Shown here: positions 10,001-17,217 of the stretch, one piece after another
How positions within the stretch are numbered: the first letter of the stretch is position 1
Layout: the number at the start of each line of letters is the position of its first letter
From: 2-01-FULL-45-10 sp964450115
GTDB lineage: Bacteria > Omnitrophota > Gorgyraeia > 2-01-FULL-45-10
Reading direction: 5' to 3'
DNA: 18,506 bases
NCBI GenBank assembly: GCA_964450115.1
Contig: CAYVCD010000023.1
Location: forward strand, 1-18,506
Notes under the pieces: model-generated
What the model was told of the DNA's origin: nothing
What the model saw: the letters and a program-made list of their open reading frames with translations, nothing else
Database searches by the model: none
Position numbers and translations under genes: made by a program

Positions 10001-10247
10001 TGGAGTTTATCCTCTTTACTCCGGCGACCGTCCCTACAGCCTCTTCTATCGGCTTCGTTATCAGGGTCTCTATCTCTTCGGGAGCGGCATTTGCATAAGG
10101 GGTCACTACCGTGAGCTGCGGATATGTTATCTGGGGAAAAAGCTCCTGCGGAAGGAGCATTAAAGAGACTGCTCCAAAGACCATGATCCCCGTAACCATC
10201 ATTATGATCGTGACGGGACGTTCTACTGAAAACTTGGGTAAATTCAT
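7083..10247 (-). CDS. RND efflux transporter permease, first copy
   Basis: A 1054-residue AcrB/MdtC-type proton-driven pump subunit of the inner membrane. It begins with the family signature L-P-K-F-S-V-E-R-P-V-T. Two periplasmic porter regions (about 35-345 and 575-880) alternate with the TM bundles. TM2-TM3 is canonical (about 360-395). TM4 carries L-V-D-C (D420, C421), and TM10 carries G-I-V-V-N-N (950-955) instead of the AcrB lysine motif. There is a hydrophilic insertion at about 248-270 relative to the second permease, and an acidic/alanine-rich cytoplasmic linker at about 516-536. It starts 4 bp after the adaptor stop codon; AGAAGGA lies 13 nt upstream of the ATG. It is only a distant paralogue of the downstream permease despite equal length. 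A mixed trimer as in MdtB/MdtC is inference. Confidence 0.96.
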   Translation of the reverse strand: MNLPKFSVERPVTIIMMVTGIMVFGAVSLMLLPQELFPQITYPQLTVVTPYANAAPEEIETLITKPIEEAVGTVAGVKRINSISKEGLSLVIAEFGWSQNINFAALGMREKIDLIKERLPRDAEEPIVLPYNPFDRPILILSITSSGERSPLSLRDLTRRMIKDELEKVEGVASATISGGLEREIRVDVDQDKLQARKIPLLDVSKAVSSANLNYPAGTIKESFYEYLIRTLGEFEKVRDIENVSVGSGLSDEEMYGYQNEKGGQISKDKRLIYLKDVATITDDLRERTSYSRYNGNENISISIQKQALGNTVRIINRVKKKISELKADLPKDIGVAVVYDQSTFIKSSITGVWDAAWQGGILVFLVLFYFLRNFWSAIIVTLTIPISVMATFALMYFSNISINMMSLGGLAFGVGSLVDCAIVVVENVFRHIQLGKDKKEAAIVGANEVFLSVTGSILTTVVVFLPLIFVIGIIGQVSKDFALTVTFSLLASLVASLTIVPLLASRGISAGKNVVMENEDDLSNIDKAAAASKLRKLYEGMLVKFVDRKGRYLIITLVIFILSLGLFAFMDKELMPKVDQGQFVVKIDMPAGTRLTVTNNLSEKVEKLISSIPEVYSMNVTVGSTQESSTKHVLERLSSNQAEIIVNLKAKRKLGSPDVVQIIKERLSAMSLGGARIEYILQENVLTAGLGVQAPVTIEIKGNDLKELERLTNDTQAGLGKIEGVYGMKNNLAEPSPETKIYIDKDKASMYGLSVSDIAQTAIIALKGSVSSKFKEKGQEYDIRVRLREKDRNNFNKLARVQIQSPMGMSVPLESVATFGIGKGPSEIRRTNQERVVSVYANIYNRPTKNVYSDVDAMIKKLNIPKNYMVKLTGETEDMKASFTSMQNAIIAAFVLVYMIMAALFESLWQPFIIMFTIPLSLIGVAWALFFTHTSVSAYVLMGVGILGGIVVNNAIVLIDCTNLFISRGMNVKEAVIFASKIRLRPILMTALTTILGLAPMAFLGGEGAELRAPMAITVMGGLLVATFLTLVVIPTLYLGYVETRDKIFKKKK

Positions 10248-10251
10248 TTAA

Positions 10252-11538
10252 CTACAATATTCCTTCTTGGACTTCGGCTATCTCGACCTTGGCCTTGTCC
10301 TTAAACTCTTCCTGCACCTCGACCACTACAAGCTCGTCTTCTTGTATACCCTTGTCTACTTCGACAAGGTCTTCGGACATATAGCCGGGAACGATCTTTC
10401 TCACCTCTATGGTGCCGTACTCAGCGGCCTTCTCTTTGGGGCCCGTCTGAGCTTGAGGTTTCGGCTCTTCCTTCTTCTTGCCGCCGAAGATCCCGAACAA
10501 CCCTTTATCTTTAATTTTATCCTTTGTAAGAACGGCCTCGGCCATCCTCTTCGCCTCTTCTTTGTGTATCACGTATGCCAGATATTCGTTCTCTTTCTTC
10601 TTAAGCGACGACGCGGGGATCACGAGCGCGTCCTTCTTTTCATATGTTGATATGAGCGCGCGGACGAACATGCCGGGCTTCAAGATGCCTTCTTTGTTGT
10701 CGAGCTCCACCTTTATGGTCTGGGTCCTGGACCTCCCCTCTATCACCGGGGATACCCTGTCTATGGCTCCGGCAAATGATTTGCCGGGATACGCGTCGAC
10801 AAAGACCTCGACCCTTTGGCCCAGCGATATCTTCGGCACATCCTTCTCTATGATATTAAATTCGGCATATACTTTGTCGGCATTGATAAAGAGCCCTACC
10901 TTATCGCCGGTTTCGCTGGGGTTGAAATAACTGCCGACATCCCTGGTCTTCGGTCCCATAAGCCCATTGCTGATGGCGTAGATATTAGTTTTGTCGAGAT
11001 CGCTCTTCGCGGACTCATACTCCAGCTTTGACTGCTCCATCTTTATGGAGCTTATCGCGCCCAACTCAAAAAGCTTCTTATTTTTGCTCAATTCCACTTC
11101 GGCATATTTTAATTTAAGGAGCGCGTCTCTTTGATTGAGGCTGGCGATTATGTCGCCCTCCTGGATCTTCTCCCCTTCTTCAAAGTTTATACTCTCAACC
11201 ATTCCCGGAACCTGGAACTTAAGCTCTACCTCTTTAAATCCTTTTATATTGCCGAGCGAAGGAAGCGTATCCTTAAAGTCCATCCTCTTTATCTTGTACG
11301 CCTTCACCGCCGTAGCGTCCTCCTCAAAAGTTATTGGTTTGGATTTTGACGCTATGTCGGACTTCTTCTTGAAGAGGACCTTCTGTATATTGCCCGTCGT
11401 CCTTGCGACGACGACAAGCACTATCACAGCTATGATGATCATGAAGAACGTCTTTTTATTGAATTTGAAATTTTTCATATCGATCTTTTTCAGGCCGCTA
11501 AGCTTTTCCTTGATGCTGTTCAGGTCTATCATCTTCAT
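10252..11538 (-). CDS. RND periplasmic adaptor (membrane fusion protein)
   Basis: The protein (428 aa) joins the RND permeases to the outer-membrane channel. I chose the ATG at 11538 because AGGAG (11547-11551) precedes it by 8 nt. A longer in-frame start at 11616 would overlap the upstream gene by 59 bp and give an unlikely polar extension. Residues 31-45 form one membrane anchor, with no lipobox cysteine. A lipoyl-type half-domain lies at about 95-135 (V-P-G-M-V then E-G-E-K-I-Q-E-G-D), a short helical hairpin at about 137-182, the second lipoyl half at about 183-215, and the beta-barrel at about 220-300 (L-K-P-G-M-F-V). The hairpin is short compared with AcrA. A K/E/P-rich disordered insert at about 353-372 interrupts the C-terminal membrane-proximal domain. 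The gene sits 19 bp after the channel gene and 4 bp before the first permease. Confidence 0.93.
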   Translation of the reverse strand: MKMIDLNSIKEKLSGLKKIDMKNFKFNKKTFFMIIIAVIVLVVVARTTGNIQKVLFKKKSDIASKSKPITFEEDATAVKAYKIKRMDFKDTLPSLGNIKGFKEVELKFQVPGMVESINFEEGEKIQEGDIIASLNQRDALLKLKYAEVELSKNKKLFELGAISSIKMEQSKLEYESAKSDLDKTNIYAISNGLMGPKTRDVGSYFNPSETGDKVGLFINADKVYAEFNIIEKDVPKISLGQRVEVFVDAYPGKSFAGAIDRVSPVIEGRSRTQTIKVELDNKEGILKPGMFVRALISTYEKKDALVIPASSLKKKENEYLAYVIHKEEAKRMAEAVLTKDKIKDKGLFGIFGGKKKEEPKPQAQTGPKEKAAEYGTIEVRKIVPGYMSEDLVEVDKGIQEDELVVVEVQEEFKDKAKVEIAEVQEGIL

Positions 11539-11546
11539 AATTTTGG

Positions 11547-11551
11547 CTCCT
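11547..11551 (-). promoter_or_regulatory. Shine-Dalgarno that fixes the adaptor start
   Basis: AGGAG on the minus strand lies 8 nt before the ATG at 11538, in the 19-bp space after the channel gene's TAA. This is the strongest initiation site nearby and argues against the upstream in-frame ATG at 11616. Confidence 0.75.
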
Positions 11552-11557
11552 CGCTTA

Positions 11558-13132
11558 TTATTTTGCGTTTTTATTGTTTGCCGGTTCCGGATCATTAAAA
11601 TATTCTGGGATCCCAACAGCCTTGCTTATGCTTGCTATGGCTATATGGCAGTCGCTTATGGCCTGCACCTGACCGAACTTTTCCTGCGCAAGCTTTATCA
11701 TGCTCTCTATGACGTTCGAATCCTGCGCTTCATCCAGCTGGCGCCTGAATTTGGTGAGCTCAAGGTCGCCCTCCTGGTACTTCACCTTATTGATGGCGGT
11801 ATCCAGCTGCAGCAGGGCCTTTTCGTAATTAAAGCAGGCCTCCTTGACCTCGAGCGTTACATCCTGCTTTGTCTTTATCAACTCCTGGCGCGCCCTGTCC
11901 ATATCCACGTCCGCCGAGGCTTTATCGGAGAACTGCGCGAGATTATCCAAAAAGTTGAATTTGTATGAATTCGTTATAGTTGAAGTTCCCCGGTAAGCGC
12001 TCACAACCGGAGCCCACACCTCTTTTGTGTAGGAATATTCTCCCGTCGACCCCCACAGTGGAATGCTGCACTTTACGCCGGCGTACCACTGCTGTTCCAT
12101 CTTTTGATCCGTGGCCTCGGTGCCTGTGGCGGGATCTACTCCCGCATCTTTAGATATATATTCTTCCTTGGCCATCCCGAAGGAACCTATAAAATCTACC
12201 TTTGGCCAACTCTTCGACCTTGCCACCTTCTTCTCGTAGATATAGTACTGGATCATCATGGAGTTGATCTGCATCTCGGGCCTGTGGACGAGCGCGTCGT
12301 GTAAAATATTTTCATAATCTACACTGACTTTTTTAAATTCATCCGGAGTCGTTATGTCTATCTTCTCGTTCGAATCTATATTCATCGCCTGCTTCAATAT
12401 TAGCTCCGCCACCTCAACGTCGCCTTTAGCCGAAGTGTGCTGGAATCTTATCTGGTTCATCTGTGAGTTCACGTTCAATAATTCCAGGTTTGCGGTCACG
12501 CCCGCCTCAAACTCCTTTATCACCATATCGCTTATCCTTGAAACTTCGCGCGAAAGCCCCATCTGCATCTTAAAGTTCTCTTTCGCCTTCGCAAAAGTGT
12601 AATATCCTTTTTTAACCTGCAGTATGAGTTCGTTCTTGATCCTGGCATACTCTTTGTTCACTATCTTAAGGTTCATCTGCGCCTGCATCATGGTGTACAG
12701 GAATTCGCCGCCATGCATGAGGGTCTGCTGGATGTCCACTGCTGTGCTCTTACCATAGAAACGCCGGCCGCCTATCTGGCCGGTATGCTCTTCCATCCTT
12801 ATGCCGACCTTTGGGAGCAGGTTACGCCGCGCCTCAAACAACCTCCACTGGGCCAGCTTCACGCTCTTCTTAACCGTCTTTAAAGGCAAGTGGTTCTTAA
12901 TGGCTATATCTATGCACTCGTCCAAGGTCAATACCTGTACCTCCTCGCTTATCGGGGATCCAAGTTCGCCCTGCGTGCCGGCGGGCAATCTATCCTGGCC
13001 GATCACAGAGACGCTTGACCTTTCAACCTCAGAGGGGGAGCCTGCCATATCTTCCGAGAAGGATGGCGACACCTGTGTCCCCAAGGCTAAAATAACAGCC
13101 CAGATTATAAGTGTAAGCTTACTTGGCCTCAT
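11558..13132 (-). CDS. TolC-family outer-membrane efflux channel
   Basis: The protein (524 aa) is the outer-membrane duct of the tripartite pump. A signal peptide is visible at about 1-26 (R-P-S-K, a hydrophobic core, then S-F-S/E-D). A serine/glutamate/glycine-rich linker (27-66) precedes the first outer-membrane efflux repeat, which opens with L-T-L-D-E-C-I-D-I-A-I-K-N. Long amphipathic helices follow, with the typical N-L-E-L-L-N-V-N-S and R-P-E-M-Q motifs and a P-x-V-x-x-x-G-S-F strand region. The second helical repeat ends around A-V-G-I-P-E-Y. The ATG overlaps the end of the upstream zinc-ribbon gene by 14 bp (ATGAGGCCAAGTAA), indicating translational coupling; GGGGAG lies about 13 nt upstream. 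The length is a little above that of E. coli TolC. Confidence 0.93.
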   Translation of the reverse strand: MRPSKLTLIIWAVILALGTQVSPSFSEDMAGSPSEVERSSVSVIGQDRLPAGTQGELGSPISEEVQVLTLDECIDIAIKNHLPLKTVKKSVKLAQWRLFEARRNLLPKVGIRMEEHTGQIGGRRFYGKSTAVDIQQTLMHGGEFLYTMMQAQMNLKIVNKEYARIKNELILQVKKGYYTFAKAKENFKMQMGLSREVSRISDMVIKEFEAGVTANLELLNVNSQMNQIRFQHTSAKGDVEVAELILKQAMNIDSNEKIDITTPDEFKKVSVDYENILHDALVHRPEMQINSMMIQYYIYEKKVARSKSWPKVDFIGSFGMAKEEYISKDAGVDPATGTEATDQKMEQQWYAGVKCSIPLWGSTGEYSYTKEVWAPVVSAYRGTSTITNSYKFNFLDNLAQFSDKASADVDMDRARQELIKTKQDVTLEVKEACFNYEKALLQLDTAINKVKYQEGDLELTKFRRQLDEAQDSNVIESMIKLAQEKFGQVQAISDCHIAIASISKAVGIPEYFNDPEPANNKNAK

Positions 13133-13484
13133 TATTCTTCGAACTCTCCCCGTCGCCCGTAAGGCCTCTGTTCTTTCTGTACTCTCTCATGTAGTTCTTC
13201 ATATACGTCCTGTGCCTGTCACGATGCTCTTCCCTGTATAGCTTCAGGTACTCCTGGTGTTTCTTGCGCCACTCCAGGGATCTCTGCCTGCAGGTCTCGC
13301 GCCATGACGAATCCTGGCTCTCTTTATACTTAAAGTAGTTGGGATTTCTAGTCCGCCATTTCTTCATATTCTCCAGCTGGCGCTGGTACTGACATTCCAG
13401 CGAAGAACATACTGTCTGGTTCGGACGGTACTTATTTGCAAGAAACGATTTCCCGCAAACCTTACAGAACCTTTCCTCATCCAT
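13119..13484 (-). CDS. Small zinc-ribbon protein of unknown function
   Basis: The product is a 121-residue, very basic protein. It opens with a treble-clef-like zinc site, C7-x2-C10 and C26-x4-C31. A long charged region rich in R, K, Y, W and H (about 35-105) follows, with the segments W-R-T-R-N-P-N-Y-F-K-Y and R-E-E-H-R-D-R-H-R-T-Y, probably one helix that could bind nucleic acid. I recall similar CxxC-CxxxxC small proteins without known function in candidate phyla and planctomycete-type genomes, some near transposases. The start at 13484 is preceded by GGGGTG about 5 nt away. The gene sits 17 bp after the ROK regulator and overlaps the channel gene by 14 bp, so it belongs to the efflux operon. 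Its role there is unknown; regulation of the operon is a guess. Confidence 0.85.
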   Translation of the reverse strand: MDEERFCKVCGKSFLANKYRPNQTVCSSLECQYQRQLENMKKWRTRNPNYFKYKESQDSSWRETCRQRSLEWRKKHQEYLKLYREEHRDRHRTYMKNYMREYRKNRGLTGDGESSKNNEAK

Positions 13485-13501
13485 ATTTCACCCCGCCTTT
13501 T

Positions 13502-14680
13502 TTATGCTTTTAGAAATATCTCTCTCGCCGCCAATGAAGCCGCGCCAAGTGAGACCGCGTCTTCGCCGAGAGCGCTCGTTATTATTTTGACTATGCCTGC
13601 CTGCTCCGAAAAAGCAAGCTTCTTGACGGTCTTGCGGACAGGGTCCAGGATAAGCTCCCCGGCCTTCTCCACGCCGCCGCCGACGACTACAACTTCGGGA
13701 TTAAAGAGATTTACCAGATAGGCTATCCGCACCCCCAGATTCATTCCGGCGTTCCGCACTATGTCGGTCGCGATCTCGTCATCCTGCTTTGCCGCCTCGA
13801 TCACCACCTCGGTGTTGATATTCTTCGGATCGCCTTTGGCGCAGGCCACTATCTTTGTGCCGACGCCTTTCTCTATTTCATGTTTCGCCATGCTGGTTAT
13901 CCCCAGGTCCATGCCCCATGGCTTCAGGTACTGTGAAGATTTGAAGAAGAGAAGTTCCTCCTCTTTGGATATATGCTCATGCGAGATCTGTATCTCACCG
14001 GCGTTGCCTCCGGCGCCAAAGTACGCGTCGCCCTTTATTATTATCCCGCATCCGATATCGGAATACATGTAGAGAAGGTCTTCCACGTCGGCCTTCGGAT
14101 TTAGATGTTTCTCGCCGAACGCCGCGCACGTAGCGTCACTACCCATGAACACGTCTATGCCGAACTTTGCTCTTACGGCGTCTATTGTGGGATAAAAACG
14201 ATTGTTGGCGCAGGCGGCCCCTATACCGATAACCTTTATCTTCTCTTTTTCAACCCCCGATTTTTCCAAAAGCTCTCCGATCGACCCGATCGCCTTTAGG
14301 GTAATATCGCTGGTATTGCCGGCAGGTGTGGGTATCTTGATCTTTGATACGATGTTGATGGAGAAGTCCGTGACCGTCGCGATAATATTTGAAATGCCTA
14401 TGTCGAGGCCGACCACATAGAGGCCTTTCGCGTTCAATTCAACAAGCTCGGGACGCCTCCCGCCGGTAGAGACGTCGCATCCGGTCTCCACAAGGATCCC
14501 TTTGGCAATATAATCCTTTACATAGTTGGAGATCGACACGATGTTGATATCAGTGGTGTGAGATATATCTGTCCTTGATATCGGACCCTTTTTCCTTATC
14601 AGCTCAAGTATTGCTAAATTTTTTCTCTCCTTATCTGAAAAGGAGCGATGGTGGAACAGTCCTTCCTGCTTTATATCCAT
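13502..14680 (-). CDS. ROK-family transcriptional regulator (NagC/XylR type)
   Basis: The protein (392 aa) has a winged HTH at about 18-66 (I-S-R-T-D-I-S-H-T-T and a recognition helix N-I-V-S-I-S-N-Y-V), then a G-G-R-R-P linker and an actin-like ROK domain. The phosphate loop is V-G-L-D-I-G-I-S-N (90-98), where kinases have D-x-G-G-T. The G-S-D-A-T-C-A-A-F-G-E motif keeps the catalytic-position D182. G-A-G-G-N-A-G-E-I-Q is present, but the usual C-x-C-G-x-x-G-C zinc site after it is absent. That pattern fits a sugar-sensing regulator without kinase activity. GGAAGG lies 8 nt before the ATG. It is the first gene of the six-gene efflux operon, directly behind a strong promoter, so autoregulation is likely. 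The ligand is unknown. Confidence 0.93.
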   Translation of the reverse strand: MDIKQEGLFHHRSFSDKERKNLAILELIRKKGPISRTDISHTTDINIVSISNYVKDYIAKGILVETGCDVSTGGRRPELVELNAKGLYVVGLDIGISNIIATVTDFSINIVSKIKIPTPAGNTSDITLKAIGSIGELLEKSGVEKEKIKVIGIGAACANNRFYPTIDAVRAKFGIDVFMGSDATCAAFGEKHLNPKADVEDLLYMYSDIGCGIIIKGDAYFGAGGNAGEIQISHEHISKEEELLFFKSSQYLKPWGMDLGITSMAKHEIEKGVGTKIVACAKGDPKNINTEVVIEAAKQDDEIATDIVRNAGMNLGVRIAYLVNLFNPEVVVVGGGVEKAGELILDPVRKTVKKLAFSEQAGIVKIITSALGEDAVSLGAASLAAREIFLKA

Positions 14681-14688
14681 TTTCTTAA

Positions 14689-14694
14689 CCTTCC
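14689..14694 (-). promoter_or_regulatory. Ribosome-binding site of the ROK gene
   Basis: GGAAGG on the minus strand lies 8 nt before the ATG at 14680 and supports that start. Confidence 0.7.
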
Positions 14695-14704
14695 ATGGCT
14701 TTGT

Positions 14705-14719
14705 AGTTAGAAACTAACT
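14705..14719 (-). promoter_or_regulatory. Candidate ROK operator
   Basis: A perfect inverted repeat, AGTTAG-ttt-CTAACT, lies just downstream of the -10 element at about +3 to +18, where bound repressor would block transcription. The ROK gene immediately downstream encodes an HTH protein, so autorepression is the simplest reading. Site ownership is inferred. Confidence 0.55.
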
Positions 14720-14728
14720 TTTGAAGTA

Positions 14729-14757
14729 AGTATACCTGATGCAGAACAAAAAGTCAA
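14729..14757 (-). promoter_or_regulatory. Sigma70 promoter of the ROK-efflux operon
   Basis: On the minus strand, TTGACT (14752-14757) is 17 bp from TATACT (14729-14734). This is a near-consensus promoter in the 122-bp space between typA and the ROK gene. Expected transcription start is near 14722, giving a leader of about 42 nt. Confidence 0.8.
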
Positions 14758-14802
14758 CTATAGATAGGTGGATTTTAGTGATGTTAACAACGGGAAGGAA
14801 AG

Positions 14803-16644
14803 CTACTCTGTCTGGGCTCTGGATTTTCGGCCGGTGCGTACTCTATCTACTTCTTTTAACTGCATCTTCCTGAGCCGTATATTGAGAGGCGTGACCTCGA
14901 CAAGTTCGTCATCGTCAATGAAGACAAGCGCAAACTCAAGATTGATCTTCCGTGGAGGCACCAACTGGATCGCCATATCTTTGGTCGAAGAACGCATATT
15001 GCTTAACTTTTTCTCCTTCTGCGAATTTACAACTATATCGACACCTTTATTGTAGATACCTACGATCATGCCCTCGTAAACTATATCTCCCGGCGCGACA
15101 AACATCTCTCCGCGCTCCTGCAGGTTCCAGAGCGCGAACGCTACCACTTTTCCGTCGCTGTTCGAGACCTGGACGCCTCTTTGCCGCATCGGCATATCGC
15201 CTTTATATATCTGATATTCGAGAAAGTTCTGGCACATAACGCCGCTTCCCCGCGTCATCAAAAGAAATTCGCTCCTGAACCCTATCAGCGCTCTTGAGGT
15301 GATGATAAATTCCATCCGGATATCACCGGAGGACGTACTCTTCAAATCCTTCATCTCGGCCTTGCGCTCTCCGAGCGCCTGAATAACCGCGCCCTGATAT
15401 ACGCCGCCCACTTCTATGACCACCATCTCTACCGGCTCAAGGACCTGATCGCCCATCTTTTTAAATATAACCTGCGGTCTCGAAACTTCCAGCTCATATC
15501 CTTCGCGCCGCATCGTCTCTATAAGTATCTCCAGATGGAGCTCGCCCCTGCCTGAGACTTTGAACCTCTCTCCCCCGTCAACCTCTTCGATCTTTATGCC
15601 GACATTCACCATCGCCTCATGCTCAAGGCGTTCGCGGATATGGCGCGATGTCAGAAATATGCCTCCGTCTTTGCCTGACAGGGGGCTCGTATTATGGGAA
15701 AAATTCATAGATACCGTGGGCTCGTCGATCTTTACCGCGGGCAGCGCTTTCGGATCGGTAATGCATGCGAGCGTTTCGCCGACCGACACGCCCTCGATAC
15801 CGGTTATCAAAATAATGTCGCCGGCCATCGCTTCGCTCGCCTCCACGCGGATCAGCCCCTGATACTTCATGATCTTAGTCACCTTATTCCTGGTGATCGT
15901 GCCGTCGCGCTTCACAAGGGCGACGTCCTCCCCTACGCGTATAGTGCCATGGAATATGCGTCCGATAGCCATGCGTCCGAAGTATGAATTATGGTCTAGC
16001 ATCGTCACCAGCATCTGAAAAGGAAGGTCGGGATTGGCGATCGGCGGCAGCACCCTGTGCAGGATCGTGTCCAGGAGAGGCTTTATGGTATCGCTCGGTT
16101 CGTCAAGGTCAAGCGTGGCGTATCCGTCCCGGCCGGAGGCGTAGACTATCGGAAAATCGAGCTGCTCATCGGTCGCTTTTAACTCGCAGAATAGGTCAAA
16201 TGTCATGTTGGCGACTTCATGCGGGCGCGCGTTCGGACGGTCGATCTTATTGATGACGAGTATTGGCTTCAGATGCAATTCGAGGGACTTTTTTAAGACA
16301 AATTTTGTCTGGGGCATCGGTCCGTCTACGGCGTCGACAAGAAGAAGCACGCCATCGACCATTTCAAGGATGCGTTCCACCTCGCTTCCGAAATCAGCAT
16401 GGCCCGGAGTATCTACGATATTGCATTGCACGCCTTTGTAGTTGAAGGAGGCGTTCTTTGAAAAGATCGTGATCCCCCTCTCTTTCTCGAGAGGGTTGGA
16501 ATCCATGATGGTCTCTTCGCCTTCTTCGAACTTATAGGCGCCCGTGTATTTGAGCAACGTATCGACAAGAGTTGTCTTCCCGTGATCAACGTGCGCCACT
16601 ATCGCGAGGTTGCGTACGTCTTTTCTTCTCTTTTGGTTCGGCAT
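14803..16644 (-). CDS. typA: Ribosome-associated GTPase TypA/BipA
   Basis: The protein (613 aa) is a translational GTPase related to EF-G and LepA. It binds the ribosome and supports assembly and stress or low-temperature growth in known bacteria. The G motifs are intact: A-H-V-D-H-G-K-T (17-24), R-G-I-T-I (56-60), D-T-P-G-H (78-82), N-K-I-D (132-135), and A-S-G in V-Y-A-S-G-R-D-G. Domain II follows from about 205 with the F-G-R-M-A-I-G-R-I motif. EF-G-like domains III and V come next (G-R-G-E-L-H-L near 355; R-A-L-I-G-F-R near 450), then the TypA-specific C-terminal domain (H-x-N-type linker, basic tail). Length is normal for the family. AAAGG lies 10 nt before the ATG. The stop is TAG at 14803. 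No terminator is visible before the ROK promoter. Confidence 0.98.
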   Translation of the reverse strand: MPNQKRRKDVRNLAIVAHVDHGKTTLVDTLLKYTGAYKFEEGEETIMDSNPLEKERGITIFSKNASFNYKGVQCNIVDTPGHADFGSEVERILEMVDGVLLLVDAVDGPMPQTKFVLKKSLELHLKPILVINKIDRPNARPHEVANMTFDLFCELKATDEQLDFPIVYASGRDGYATLDLDEPSDTIKPLLDTILHRVLPPIANPDLPFQMLVTMLDHNSYFGRMAIGRIFHGTIRVGEDVALVKRDGTITRNKVTKIMKYQGLIRVEASEAMAGDIILITGIEGVSVGETLACITDPKALPAVKIDEPTVSMNFSHNTSPLSGKDGGIFLTSRHIRERLEHEAMVNVGIKIEEVDGGERFKVSGRGELHLEILIETMRREGYELEVSRPQVIFKKMGDQVLEPVEMVVIEVGGVYQGAVIQALGERKAEMKDLKSTSSGDIRMEFIITSRALIGFRSEFLLMTRGSGVMCQNFLEYQIYKGDMPMRQRGVQVSNSDGKVVAFALWNLQERGEMFVAPGDIVYEGMIVGIYNKGVDIVVNSQKEKKLSNMRSSTKDMAIQLVPPRKINLEFALVFIDDDELVEVTPLNIRLRKMQLKEVDRVRTGRKSRAQTE

Positions 16645-16719
16645 CAGTTGTGGGCCTTTTCTTTTATCTGCTTTTTTGAGTTCAGAGATAAGATTCCTCG
16701 GTGATTTTCGGTGTCCGAC

Positions 16720-17217
16720 TTACCCCGCCAGTACTTCTTCTATCTTAAGCACAAAATCTTTCGCGTCCTCTAATATCCATTCGGCATCGTCATTTGTAAG
16801 CACCTCGACTCCGTATTGATCTATAACTCTATCCTCTTGTGCTTTTTCTAAGGTATTGGCATATTTTTGCTCAAGCTGCTTTGCCTTCTTAATATAGCTA
16901 ATATACTCAGGCCTTACCCTGCCCCTCCTTACATAGAATTCTTTAAATGCCGCTATGGCGCAATAATGAGCCGTGGCGCGTATGCCTATCTTAAACAAAG
17001 CCGCCAAGACAGCATGATACATTGCGTAATATCCGCAGATGATAGTCCAGTCGAACAGATCGTTATCAAACATTATTTTCATCGCCCGCAGGTTCTTGCG
17101 AGCTTTATCGATATGCTGTCGTGCTCGTTCTGTATTAACCGGCACTTTATGTAGATTCGGCCGGCCTTCTTTTGGATGGAAACATCCATGTAATATTTTT
17201 TCAATATCTTTTGCCAT
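16720..17217 (-). CDS. HEPN-domain protein, probable toxin of an MNT-HEPN pair
   Basis: The protein (165 aa) is an all-helical HEPN protein of the UPF0332-like type. The core helix reads C-G-Y-Y-A-M-Y-H-A (61-69), followed by I-G-I-R-A-T-A-H (77-84), where R80 and H84 occupy the place of the family's R/K-x3-H motif associated with RNase activity. A third helix region (104-125) and a C-terminal acidic helix follow. In characterised MNT-HEPN modules the HEPN protein is a toxic RNase and the MNT protein neutralises it, often by adding AMP. Its start overlaps the MNT stop by one base (TAATG), and a strong AGGGAGGGG lies 8 nt upstream. The short spacing to typA (75 bp) contains no clear terminator. 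Confidence 0.9.
   Translation of the reverse strand: MAKDIEKILHGCFHPKEGRPNLHKVPVNTERARQHIDKARKNLRAMKIMFDNDLFDWTIICGYYAMYHAVLAALFKIGIRATAHYCAIAAFKEFYVRRGRVRPEYISYIKKAKQLEQKYANTLEKAQEDRVIDQYGVEVLTNDDAEWILEDAKDFVLKIEEVLAG

Noticed and set aside
10252..11616. Longer adaptor start at 11616
   Set aside because: It would overlap the channel gene by 59 bp and lacks a good ribosome-binding site, while 11538 has AGGAG at 8 nt.
11135..11968. 277-codon open frame on the plus strand
   Set aside because: It lies antisense across the adaptor and channel genes, both with clear family motifs; its product has no recognisable domain and it has no proper start context.
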